A stretch of DNA of 64,000 nucleotides from RDYJ01 sp034931405. Its GTDB lineage: Bacteria; Cyanobacteriota; Cyanobacteriia; Cyanobacteriales; Nostocaceae. The stretch spans positions 11,501 through 75,500 of the forward strand of contig NZ_JAYGHA010000029.1 in NCBI RefSeq assembly GCF_034931405.1, in the 5' to 3' direction. A program made the translations under genes and the position numbers. The notes beneath the pieces were generated by a model. It saw only the letters and a program-made list of their open reading frames with translations. It was not told the DNA's origin and did no database searches. This document shows, piece after piece, positions 7,355 through 15,504 of this stretch. Numbering within the stretch: position 1 is the first letter of the stretch; each line of letters opens with the position of its first letter.

Positions 7355-9291
7355 CCTTGCTGATTAGGAGCAACCTTGACCCGAATCAGTATACCCGTAA
7401 TATTATCGTGACCATTGTGTTCATTGGCCAAATCAATCAAGTCAATGAGACCTGATTCCAAATTTGTACTAGAACTCAGCAATGGTGCTAGGTGAGTCTG
7501 CCAATAAGTTTCTACTAAATCATTATCTGATAAACCATCCGAAACTAACAATAGCAGAGTATCTTCACGAATCTCGAAAAAATCTACATCAGGATGGAGA
7601 AAATTTACATCCCTTGGACCCAAAGCTTGAGTGAGTTGGTAGGCATCTGGACGGGCATAAGCTATACTTTGTTCTACCCCTTTGGCAATTTCCCGTTGAC
7701 CAACTTCGTGATCTACAGTCATTTGTTCTAGTCCGCCTTTGCGTGTAACGCGATAAAGACGACTATCACCGACATGAGCGATCGCTAATTTGGTATTTTG
7801 CATTAATAGCATCACCAAAGTAGTACCCATGCGTCCCACACCAGAACGCAGCCCTTCCTGATTGAGATCGTAAATTGTCTGATTAGCTAAAACCACTGCT
7901 TCTTGGATCACTTCAGCCGTTGGTAGTTCCTGAGAAACCCAGTTTTCTTGAAAGTATTGTCGCAGAGTATTTACAGCCAACTCACTGGCAACTTCACCCC
8001 CAGCGTGTCCTCCCATGCCATCACAGAGAATATACAGCCCACGCGCTTGCAAATTGCGATTTCTGGGTAATTCTAGCTTTTGCAGCTTGGTTTCAATGCC
8101 AAAATAATCTTCATTGTGATCACGTTGGCGACCGACATCAGTACGTCCTGTATCTTCTACACTCCTTAACTGCATGGACAAGACTATGGTCGGTGCATCT
8201 TCGTTTTTATTCAGATCCTGCCAATCATCATCTTGTAACAAAGTTTGTGAAGCCGGATATTTTGCCTCTGGAGAACTAGCAGCAGATTGAGAGGGTAGTT
8301 GTAATTTTGTGGCTATTTCCTCAAAACGCGATCGCAATTCTGCCAAAGTCGCAATTTTACCGACTTCTAAATCCTCCACTACTTCCATAACCCAGGTAAG
8401 ATCAGGACTTTGAGATTGTGTATATAAACTGTGCCAAACCTGTCCTAAAGCTTTGATACTTAAAGACTTTTCTAGATTTTGTGTATCTTGTGGATCTTGG
8501 AGACAATTATCAGTAAATATTTCCCCATACAAACGTTGTAACCCCAAGGTTTGATCCTCATCCAGCCGCAGATTCGACAATTCCAGCAAACTCTGACGAC
8601 AATTTACCCGTTCCAGTATTTCCCAAAGTTGGAGCATCTGATAACACCAGTGTAAAATCTGTAACGGATGGGTTGTAGGATCTTGCCAAGCATTTAGCAA
8701 TAACTGCCAATGGGAACGTTCTTCAATCAAGATTACCTGCATATTATCTTGCTGCCAGGCATCATGAATTACTGGTATTCCCGGTGGCATTTCTCTTTGT
8801 AATGACACATAAGCTTTAGCCAAACTAGGAATACCAATTACACTCACTGATGGTACAACCAATCCCTGGTGTTGATTTTCCAACATGGCCTCAATCGGTG
8901 AAATCTGGAAAGGGGAACAATCCAAAACCCTAACTTTCGCCTCAGTACCAGCAGTAATTAATTCTGCTTCTGGCAGAGATTCCAATAATTGATAGCGTTG
9001 TCCCCGGTCTAAAAAAGAGCCTACTACAAATGCTGGACTCGTGTTTGTACTACCCATATCTGGTGGTAATTTCCCGTCCCCAAATTCTGCAACAGGAACA
9101 AATGTTTCTTGGGTAATGATGGCCTGCCAAATTGTGCTGCATTCCACACCACAGTTTTGACAATATTGAGTATTTAAAAGAACATCTACACCACATTGAG
9201 GACAAGTCCTGTGAGTTAAAGATGTGCCACAACTTTGACAGAACTTATTATCATTGGGGTTTTCAAATTGACAATGAGGGCAAATCAGCAT
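7345..9291 (-). CDS. Zinc-ribbon PP2C-type serine/threonine phosphatase
   Basis: Predicted Mg/Mn-dependent PP2C phosphatase. The N-terminus has two zinc ribbons (CPHC...CQSC and CPQC...CQNC). A middle region of about 350 residues resembles a degenerate kinase-like or regulatory domain (GSFLDRGQRYQLLESLPEAE). The catalytic PP2C domain is in the last 250 residues: DVGRQRDHNEDYFG, LYILCDGMGGHAGGEVAS, LAIAHVGDSRLYR and LLLLVSDGLSDNDLVE carry the metal-binding aspartates. I chose the ATG at 9291 (MLICPHCQFEN) because homologs begin at the zinc ribbon. An ATG at 9324 would add 11 residues. It is coupled to the FHA kinase downstream. The zinc-ribbon, pseudo-kinase and PP2C arrangement is common in cyanobacteria. 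Confidence 0.88.
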   Translation of the reverse strand: MLICPHCQFENPNDNKFCQSCGTSLTHRTCPQCGVDVLLNTQYCQNCGVECSTIWQAIITQETFVPVAEFGDGKLPPDMGSTNTSPAFVVGSFLDRGQRYQLLESLPEAELITAGTEAKVRVLDCSPFQISPIEAMLENQHQGLVVPSVSVIGIPSLAKAYVSLQREMPPGIPVIHDAWQQDNMQVILIEERSHWQLLLNAWQDPTTHPLQILHWCYQMLQLWEILERVNCRQSLLELSNLRLDEDQTLGLQRLYGEIFTDNCLQDPQDTQNLEKSLSIKALGQVWHSLYTQSQSPDLTWVMEVVEDLEVGKIATLAELRSRFEEIATKLQLPSQSAASSPEAKYPASQTLLQDDDWQDLNKNEDAPTIVLSMQLRSVEDTGRTDVGRQRDHNEDYFGIETKLQKLELPRNRNLQARGLYILCDGMGGHAGGEVASELAVNTLRQYFQENWVSQELPTAEVIQEAVVLANQTIYDLNQEGLRSGVGRMGTTLVMLLMQNTKLAIAHVGDSRLYRVTRKGGLEQMTVDHEVGQREIAKGVEQSIAYARPDAYQLTQALGPRDVNFLHPDVDFFEIREDTLLLLVSDGLSDNDLVETYWQTHLAPLLSSSTNLESGLIDLIDLANEHNGHDNITGILIRVKVAPNQQGWR

Positions 9292-9393
9292 AGTGGAAGT
9301 TCCTTCTAAGATGCTTTGAGCCACTAAAATCTAAAGTGCGGTAATTAGCAGACCCTGATTACAGTGGATAGACAAGAAATTGTAGTGACTTTG

Positions 9394-9981
9394 TTAAATG
9401 CGAGACTTTTCTAAGTCTTTGATTTCTGATTGTGTGAGGTTGCGCCATTCACCTGGTTGTAAACCCTTTAATTGTAAGTGAGCAATACTGATCCTGATTA
9501 ATCTTAAGGTAGGAAAACCTAAAGCCGCAGTCATACGCCTTACTTGGCGGTTTTTTCCTTCTGTGAGAGTCATTTCCAACCAAGCAGTAGGAATATTTTT
9601 TCTAACTCTGATCGGGGGGTTGCGTTCACTCACCGTAGGTTCTTCTAAAAATAGCCTAATTTGGGCGGGACGAGTCCGATAATTTTGAATTTCTACCCCT
9701 GTGCATAATTTGTTAATAGCCTCTGGGTCAGGAATGCGTTCTACTTGTACCCAGTAAGTACGTTGATGTCCAAAACGCGGGTTAGAGAGACGATGCTGTA
9801 ATGGTCCATTATTGGTTAACAACATCAATCCTTCACTGTCCCAGTCTAAGCGCCCTACAGGATAGACATCAGGAACATCAATATAGTCTTTGAGGGTAAT
9901 GTGTTGGGGAGATTCCTGTGTAAATTGACTCAGAACTCCATAGGGTTTATGAAAAATAATATACTTAAATTCCTTGGTCAT
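9394..9981 (-). CDS. RNA pseudouridine synthase, RluE type
   Basis: Predicted pseudouridine synthase of the RsuA/RluB/E/F group, isomerising a uridine in 23S rRNA (position 2457 in E. coli for RluE). Of 195 residues, it lacks an S4 domain, as RluE does. The start KYIIFHKPYGVLSQFT is the classic N-terminal strand. GRLDWDSEGLMLLTNNG (residues about 43-59) holds the catalytic aspartate. KNRQVRRMTAALGFPTLRLI near residue 142 is the conserved RNA-binding motif. Stand-alone gene with its own short upstream region. The exact target base is inferred from family only. Confidence 0.88.
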   Translation of the reverse strand: MTKEFKYIIFHKPYGVLSQFTQESPQHITLKDYIDVPDVYPVGRLDWDSEGLMLLTNNGPLQHRLSNPRFGHQRTYWVQVERIPDPEAINKLCTGVEIQNYRTRPAQIRLFLEEPTVSERNPPIRVRKNIPTAWLEMTLTEGKNRQVRRMTAALGFPTLRLIRISIAHLQLKGLQPGEWRNLTQSEIKDLEKSRI

Positions 9982-10099
9982 TTCTTTAATTACTGGACAA
10001 TTAGATGAGTACCTAATTACGTAATCAAGCTTTTTATTTAAAACAATTATTGATACAAATTCTAGCTTGACTACACTGTAGAGATACTGAATTATATGA

Positions 10100-11335
10100 T
10101 TATTTCACCTCAGTTACTCGCCAGCTTAGTTTCAAATTAACCCAGAAATTCCAAATAGTTGCAACTGCGATCGCTACTAACTTAGCTAAATACTGATTCA
10201 TGCCCAAAGTATTGTAAAGGAAATTCACTACTAATGTTTGGATGATTATCCCAGCTAAACAGACCATATTGAACTTCAAAAATCGTTTGAAACGTTGGCG
10301 ATTTCCGATCTGCTTGCGGGAAATATCGCCAAAAGTCCACAAATCATTCCAAAGGAAATTATTGAGAATTGCTACTTCGGCAGACATAATTGTACTACGA
10401 GTCAAACCCACATTAATCACGGTACGCATTAAGTGAAATACCGTTAAATCGACAAATACCCCACTAAATCCCACTGCACCAAAGCGGAGAAATCGACCAA
10501 TAGGAAAGTTGACTTTTTGACTGATTTTACCTAACTTACCAGTAGATAACCGTAAGCGGATTAAGTGTTGAATATACTCTACATATTGCTTCCACGTTAC
10601 CTTGCTTTCACCTTCTGTGCGTTCGCGGAATACATAACCAGCTTCGGCAATTTCCCCTACTTGTCCTCGGCCAATAACTTCTAAGAGGATTTTATACCCG
10701 ACAGGATTCATAGTTGCACCAGCGATCGCACTTCGTTTTACCATAAAATAACCACTCATCGGATCAGTAACTCTACCCAATACACCTGGTAGGATTACTA
10801 ACCCTAGTACCTGCGCCCCACGAGACAAAAAGCGTCTAATCACACTCCAACTACTTACACCACCACCGTCTACGTGACGACTAGCTAAAGCCAAATCTGC
10901 TCCTCCTTCTATTTTATGTAACAGTTGCAATAATACTTCTGGAGGATGCTGCAAATCTCCATCAATTACACCTAAAATATGACCTGTAGAGGCTTGCCAA
11001 CCACGAATTACTGCTGAAGAAAGTCCCCGTTCCTCTTGTCTTCGCATCACTCTTAACTGCGGATAATCTGGAATCAGTGATTGTGCTACTTCCCAAGTTA
11101 GGTCTGGACTATCATCATCCACTACAATTAGTTCATAATTACTAGGAATCGCTTCATCCAGTAACCTACTGAGAATATTAACTATATTCTCGATATTATT
11201 ACGTTCTTTGTAAGTAGGAATCACCAGAGATAGTAGAAGATTATTGTCATCAGATGAATACTCAGCAATCTTTAATGAACCCGTGGGAACGGTTAACAGT
11301 GAATTTGATGGGTTTGTATTCATAAATGTAGTCAA
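10100..11335 (-). CDS. Glycosyltransferase family 2 fused to GtrA-like membrane domain
   Basis: Polyprenyl-phosphate glycosyltransferase of the dolichol-phosphate-mannose synthase type. GT2 domain about residues 30-270: LSLVIPTYKERNNIENIV, ELIVVDDDSPDLTWEV (DxD-like metal site), GVIDGDLQHPPE and SGYFMVKRSAI. The C-terminal 130 residues are four membrane helices of the GtrA/DPMS family (FGAVGFSGVFVDLTVFHL, then LNNFLWNDLWTF and VATIWNFWVNLKLSW). It likely charges a lipid carrier with a sugar at the inner face of the plasma membrane. The next minus-strand gene upstream is a GT39-like enzyme that could use such lipid-linked sugars. Start could also be the ATG at 11323. Confidence 0.88.
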   Translation of the reverse strand: MTTFMNTNPSNSLLTVPTGSLKIAEYSSDDNNLLLSLVIPTYKERNNIENIVNILSRLLDEAIPSNYELIVVDDDSPDLTWEVAQSLIPDYPQLRVMRRQEERGLSSAVIRGWQASTGHILGVIDGDLQHPPEVLLQLLHKIEGGADLALASRHVDGGGVSSWSVIRRFLSRGAQVLGLVILPGVLGRVTDPMSGYFMVKRSAIAGATMNPVGYKILLEVIGRGQVGEIAEAGYVFRERTEGESKVTWKQYVEYIQHLIRLRLSTGKLGKISQKVNFPIGRFLRFGAVGFSGVFVDLTVFHLMRTVINVGLTRSTIMSAEVAILNNFLWNDLWTFGDISRKQIGNRQRFKRFLKFNMVCLAGIIIQTLVVNFLYNTLGMNQYLAKLVAIAVATIWNFWVNLKLSWRVTEVK

Positions 11336-11506
11336 TGTAGTAAGTTCTAAATGCTGAAACTGCCTGTATAAAGATTAACTATTTACAGGTTACAATAATC
11401 TTGCTCAACTTGGTATAACTTGGTATAAGAAATATTGTTTTTTTACCCAACCAATACTAGGACAGCTAAAATCTTATATTTATTATCTGAACGCAACAGA
11501 CAATAA

Positions 11507-13192
11507 TTACAAATTACGAATGTAAAGATTAGCCGTAAAATTATCAAGATTCATTGTCCCTGAAAGATTGCGAGTTTCTTTTAATTGAAATTGAGAAGAC
11601 AAAATCTGTTGAATTTTCTCTTCTTCTTTTTTTACTTCCGCTTCTGTGTTCAACCGTGACCATAGAGGATAACCACTATTTAACCAAACAATCCGAGAAT
11701 ATTTGTCTGGTGTTTCCTTGAGAACTTTTTCTAAATTGGTTGCTAAATCTGCGGGGTGCTGCGATAAAAGCATGACAGGATAATCAGCAGGAATATAATA
11801 AGCAACACGGTTTACATGACCCCAAGCTTTTGAGTTCATAGCAATTAAAGTTGGCTGATTTACATCTTTAGCAATTAATTCTGCAACTGAACGAAAAACC
11901 GAACGATGTCTTAGACTCAAATCACCAATACTAATGCTTAGATATATTAGTAATATACCACCAGCTACCAGGGTACGCCAGTTTTTAGAAACTGCCTTTT
12001 CTACCCACAAAGCTATTAATAATAAACAGCCGGGGACAATTATAATCATTGTCCTGCCAAAACCAAAACCTAAAGTAAACTTTTTACTAGTGATGTCTAC
12101 TATCAAGGCCAGTAATATCGGTAAAATTCCTAATATTAAAACTGTAACTAAATTTTTCTGTTCATTTTTTTTCCACAAATGAATACTAAAACCAACAAAT
12201 ATCAAGATAATTAAACAACCAGCTATAGTCACAATTATGGGATCTAAACTAGTCGCCCAGTCCCCTATTAATACATCAGTACCCAAAGTGTTAGCAAAAT
12301 CCTGTAAATGTTTTAACAAAGGAGGCAATGTAGACTTGGCATTACCAAAACGGTTTAAGTCGGCATTACGAAGTTGCTTAATTGTACCCCACAACACCCA
12401 AGGCATGGTTAATAAAACTCCAAAACCTAAGCGTAATCCATATTGCAACCAATGTCGTCTATCTAAATAAAGTACCAATACTCCTAAAATTATTAGCCAA
12501 TAGGCATATAAATAAAAAGTCATTAATCCAACAGCAATGGCAATAATTAAAAGTCCATTCCATAACCACTGACTGCGACGACTTTGGCTGATATCTGAAT
12601 TTTGCTGTTTAATCAGATTTAATAATGCCCATGTACTGAGAATTACCCATAATACTAAAGGTGCATACATTCTAAGATTGAGAGAATGAAATAAATAAAA
12701 TGGACTAATAGCGATGAGTGAGGCAAAAAAAAGTCCACCCCGATGCCCTAAAATAAACTTTCCTAAACCATACGCTCCACCCATAGCGGCTATACTAAAT
12801 AATGTATTTAAACTCCGCATTGCCGTTTCGCTATTGCCAAAAAGACGTAACCAAAAATGTTGACTTAAAAAGAATATTGGTGGATGAGGTTCTCCACCTA
12901 ATAGGTTTTTAAGCAGATCCCTCATAGTTACAAAAAAGTCATGTATACTCGTTTCCATTGGCAAACTTAATACAGATGTATATTCTGCTAATACTACTGG
13001 TACATCCCCAGGAGTAATGTAGGATTTGTATCTTCCCGTGGAAAGGAGTAATGATAAAACTTCGTCATACCAAAATTCTCTAGTCCCTAAATTGATCATT
13101 CTGAGGATGACTGCTATGGCTATAGTTATGAAGGCTAATGTTTCTATAGACAGAAATTGTTTCAGGTTATTTTTTGGTAAATTCGTTTTCAT
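11507..13192 (-). CDS. Glycosyltransferase family 39-like integral membrane protein
   Basis: Predicted polytopic GT-C glycosyltransferase of 561 residues that would use a lipid-linked sugar donor. The first helix is followed by MINLGTREFWYDEVLSLLLS, the family's first periplasmic loop, where the catalytic Asp/Glu pair (YDE) sits. GGEPHPPIFFLSQHFWLRLF and SLNTLFSIAAMGGAYGLGKF then follow, typical of PMT/ArnT-like enzymes. About ten membrane spans continue to residue 420, then a soluble C-terminal domain of about 130 residues. Same strand and order as the GT2-GtrA gene (171 bp apart) and a decayed membrane gene upstream (5 bp apart), so these once formed one operon. Confidence 0.82.
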   Translation of the reverse strand: MKTNLPKNNLKQFLSIETLAFITIAIAVILRMINLGTREFWYDEVLSLLLSTGRYKSYITPGDVPVVLAEYTSVLSLPMETSIHDFFVTMRDLLKNLLGGEPHPPIFFLSQHFWLRLFGNSETAMRSLNTLFSIAAMGGAYGLGKFILGHRGGLFFASLIAISPFYLFHSLNLRMYAPLVLWVILSTWALLNLIKQQNSDISQSRRSQWLWNGLLIIAIAVGLMTFYLYAYWLIILGVLVLYLDRRHWLQYGLRLGFGVLLTMPWVLWGTIKQLRNADLNRFGNAKSTLPPLLKHLQDFANTLGTDVLIGDWATSLDPIIVTIAGCLIILIFVGFSIHLWKKNEQKNLVTVLILGILPILLALIVDITSKKFTLGFGFGRTMIIIVPGCLLLIALWVEKAVSKNWRTLVAGGILLIYLSISIGDLSLRHRSVFRSVAELIAKDVNQPTLIAMNSKAWGHVNRVAYYIPADYPVMLLSQHPADLATNLEKVLKETPDKYSRIVWLNSGYPLWSRLNTEAEVKKEEEKIQQILSSQFQLKETRNLSGTMNLDNFTANLYIRNL

Positions 13193-13197
13193 CGGTG

Positions 13198-13590
13198 TTA
13201 TAAATTTTTATGGATTTGTTTTCTCTTTTTGTTTTTGATGGAAAAAGCCAAACAAACTGCCAATGTATGTTCCCAATACATGGCACTCTACATAGTCAGT
13301 GGAGAAGCGAAAATCAGCGTCATCAAACCTATAGAAATTATCAAACTATCAAATTTAAAATCTTGACAAAGACGATAAAAATTAAACCAGATTACCCATG
13401 TAGAAATTAAGGGAATTATGTAAAATCCTTTATAACCCAAAATAGCGTAAAATGGTGCAGTAATGAGGGGAAATGTAAACGGGAATGTGATATAATAAAA
13501 TGCAACCTGTGACAGTACATATAAAGAGAAAATCACACCTGATAAAATAATCAGTAATGGTAATTTGGCTTTTAATTTATTCATACCCAT
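13198..13590 (-). pseudogene. Decayed membrane glycosyltransferase-like gene with internal stop
   Basis: An open stretch from 13590 encodes about 100 hydrophobic residues (FPFTFPLITAPFYAILGYKG, then LIFASPLTM) and ends at TAG 13288-13290. In the same frame the sequence continues beyond the stop with SAMYWEHTLAVCLAFSIKNK to a TAA at 13198, 5 bp before the start of the GT39-like gene. SPLT-(F/L)-YSAMYWEHTLAV is the kind of sequence expected for a continuous membrane protein, so the TAG is probably a nonsense mutation. The protein is also far too short for the family, so an internal deletion after the first helix is likely. Confidence 0.6.
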
Positions 13591-13609
13591 AATAAAATTT
13601 TGACTAACT

Positions 13610-14749
13610 GTGACTAATCTAACCTTGGATAAAATTCTTGAGCGTTCATTGCTAGGGTTTAATATATCACCATCTGAGGCAGTAGTATTATTAAAACAAA
13701 CTGACCCAGAGACTGTAAATGCTATTCGGGTTACAGCTGACCAACTGCGACAAAAACAAGTTGGAGAGACTGTTACTTACGTAATTAATCGTAATATTAA
13801 TTTTACTAACATCTGTGAACAGCATTGTAGTTTTTGTGCTTTTCGTAGGGATGAGGGAGATACGGATGCTTACTGGTTAAATTGGGCGCAAATTCTAGAA
13901 AAATCTACAGATGCAGTGCGTAGAGGAGCGACAGAAATTTGTATGCAAGGGGGATTGCACCCACAAGCGCAAATTAATGGAAAATCCTTACCTTATTACA
14001 TTAAGTTAGTAGAAACTATTAAACAGGAGTTTCCCCAGCTACATTTACACGCTTTTTCGCCCCAGGAAATCCAGTTTATTGCCAGATTAGACGGAATTTC
14101 CTACAGTGAAGTCATTACAGCCTTGCGTGATGCTGGCGTGGGTTCGATGCCGGGAACAGCGGCAGAAGTGTTAGATGATGAAGTGAGAAAGATATTGTGT
14201 CCAGAAAAGATTGATACTGGAACTTGGTTAGAAATTGTCAGTACGGCACACAAATTAGGTGTAACCACTACGAGTACAATGTTATCTGGGCATATTGAAA
14301 CCCCAGAACAGCAAATTGCACATTTAGAAAAATTGCGATCGCTGCAACAAACAGCCTTAGAAAAAGGATACCCAGCCAGAATTACAGAATTTATTATCTT
14401 ACCCTTCGTTGGTCAAGAAGCACCTAAATCCTTGCGTCGGCGGGTGGGAAGAGATCAACCAGTCTTAGCCGATGCACTTTTACTCACTGCGGTAGCACGG
14501 ATATTTTTAGGAAATTGCATACCTAACCATCAACCGAGTTGGGTAAAATTAGGGCTGGCTGGAGCGACAGAAGCCTTAACTTGGGGTTGTAACGATATTG
14601 GTGGCACATTGATGGAAGAACACATCACCACCATGGCCGGGGCTATTGGTGGTACGTGTATGGAAGTAGAAACCCTACAAAGTGCGATCGCTTCCCTCAA
14701 CAGACCCTATCAACAACGAAATACATTATATGAGGTGATTGGGGATTAG
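13610..14749 (+). CDS. cofH: 7,8-didemethyl-8-hydroxy-5-deazariboflavin synthase subunit CofH
   Basis: Radical SAM enzyme that joins tyrosine to the pyrimidine precursor 5-amino-6-ribitylaminouracil. With CofG it forms F0, the deazaflavin chromophore of coenzyme F420 and of photolyases. Of 379 residues, the radical SAM cluster motif is Cys69-x3-Cys73-x2-Cys76 (CEQHCSFC). ATEICMQGGLHPQAQING, LHAFSPQEIQF, GVGSMPGTAAEVL and ITEFIILPFVG are strongly conserved in CofH/MqnC-type proteins. GTG start at 13610. It is divergent from the decayed membrane gene with only 19 bp between, so the promoter must overlap that gene. cofG is not in the window. In cyanobacteria F0 likely serves photolyase. Confidence 0.9.
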   Translation: MTNLTLDKILERSLLGFNISPSEAVVLLKQTDPETVNAIRVTADQLRQKQVGETVTYVINRNINFTNICEQHCSFCAFRRDEGDTDAYWLNWAQILEKSTDAVRRGATEICMQGGLHPQAQINGKSLPYYIKLVETIKQEFPQLHLHAFSPQEIQFIARLDGISYSEVITALRDAGVGSMPGTAAEVLDDEVRKILCPEKIDTGTWLEIVSTAHKLGVTTTSTMLSGHIETPEQQIAHLEKLRSLQQTALEKGYPARITEFIILPFVGQEAPKSLRRRVGRDQPVLADALLLTAVARIFLGNCIPNHQPSWVKLGLAGATEALTWGCNDIGGTLMEEHITTMAGAIGGTCMEVETLQSAIASLNRPYQQRNTLYEVIGD

Positions 14750-14872
14750 GGATTAGGGATTAGGGATAAATTTTCTTCCCTGCTCCTCCGCCCCCCTGCT
14801 TCTTCCCCAGTCCCCAGTCCCCATTCACCAGTCCCCATTCCCTGATCCCCTATCCCCAGATCCCAATCCAAG
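14738..14872. repeat. Heptameric short tandem repeats
   Basis: Tandem units of the type gattagg (14739-14764) and, after an unrelated stretch, cccagtc/ccccatt (14808-14858). The first units overlap the last codons of cofH. Such heptamer arrays are typical of filamentous cyanobacteria and carry no gene. Confidence 0.8.
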
Positions 14873-14904
14873 ATACGATAGACGTTGATTTACGTATTTA
14901 ATGA

Positions 14905-15309
14905 ATGGATATGAAACGTTATTGGTCGCGTCTGCTGGCACTGGTTTTAGTTATCACTGTCGGCTTAATGGGTTGTTCTGGTAGTCCTGATGGCTTAACC
15001 GGAGATTATCGCCAAGATACTTTAACTGTAGTCAACACCTTAAAACAAGCCATACAAGTATCACCAGAAGATTCAAATAAAGCAGCAATTCAAGCAGAAG
15101 CACGTCAAAAAATTAATGACTTTTCTGCACGTTATCAGAGAGCTAATTCCGTTTCTGGTTTGAGTTCTTTTACAACCATGCGAACAGCCCTTAATGCTTT
15201 AGCTGGACACTATAGTTCTTACCCTAACCGTCCCATTCCTGAAAAGTTGAAAAATCGTCTAGCACTAGAATTTGATCGTGTCGAATTAGCCCTGAAACGT
15301 GGTGGTTAA
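14905..15309 (+). CDS. psb27: Photosystem II assembly lipoprotein Psb27
   Basis: Lumenal lipoprotein that binds CP43 in photosystem II assembly and repair intermediates before the manganese cluster forms. Of 134 residues, an N-terminal signal peptide has the lipobox VGLMGC with Cys24 as lipidation site. The mature part is a four-helix bundle: DYRQDTLTVVNTLKQAIQV, EARQKINDFSARYQR, SSFTTMRTALNALAGHYSSY, and RPIPEKLKNRLALEFDRVEL, matching Psb27. ATG at 14905, with an alternative at 14911 (MKRYW). It is followed by a stem-loop that could terminate transcription, so monocistronic. Confidence 0.95.
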   Translation: MDMKRYWSRLLALVLVITVGLMGCSGSPDGLTGDYRQDTLTVVNTLKQAIQVSPEDSNKAAIQAEARQKINDFSARYQRANSVSGLSSFTTMRTALNALAGHYSSYPNRPIPEKLKNRLALEFDRVELALKRGG

Positions 15310-15348
15310 TTATCAGGCAAAATTTGCAAATTTTCAAATATTATTAAT

Positions 15349-15370
15349 AGCAGGCTTGTCCTGCTTTCTT
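15349..15370 (+). terminator. Putative Rho-independent terminator of psb27
   Basis: Hairpin AGCAGG-cttgt-CCTGCT followed by ttctt, 40 bp after the psb27 stop. The stem is short (6 bp) and the T tract weak. Confidence 0.5.
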
Positions 15371-15431
15371 AATGAATATCAATTACAATAAATAGGTATT
15401 AAACGCCCTCCGGCTGTAGTTTTCTTAATTG

Positions 15432-15480
15432 ATTCCCTAGATATATTTGATGTTTAATTTTGTTATGCTATCTTATGCCA
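15432..15480. repeat. 49-bp dispersed repeat, copy 1
   Basis: Sequence starting attccctagatatatttgat and ending cttatgcca. A second copy with two mismatches is at 18702-18750. Both lie directly upstream of plus-strand genes. The ATG at 15460 falls inside this repeat, where the other copy has acg, which argues against it being a start codon. Confidence 0.8.
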
Positions 15481-15504
15481 AAGTATAAAAAAGAATTGAG
15501 AACT

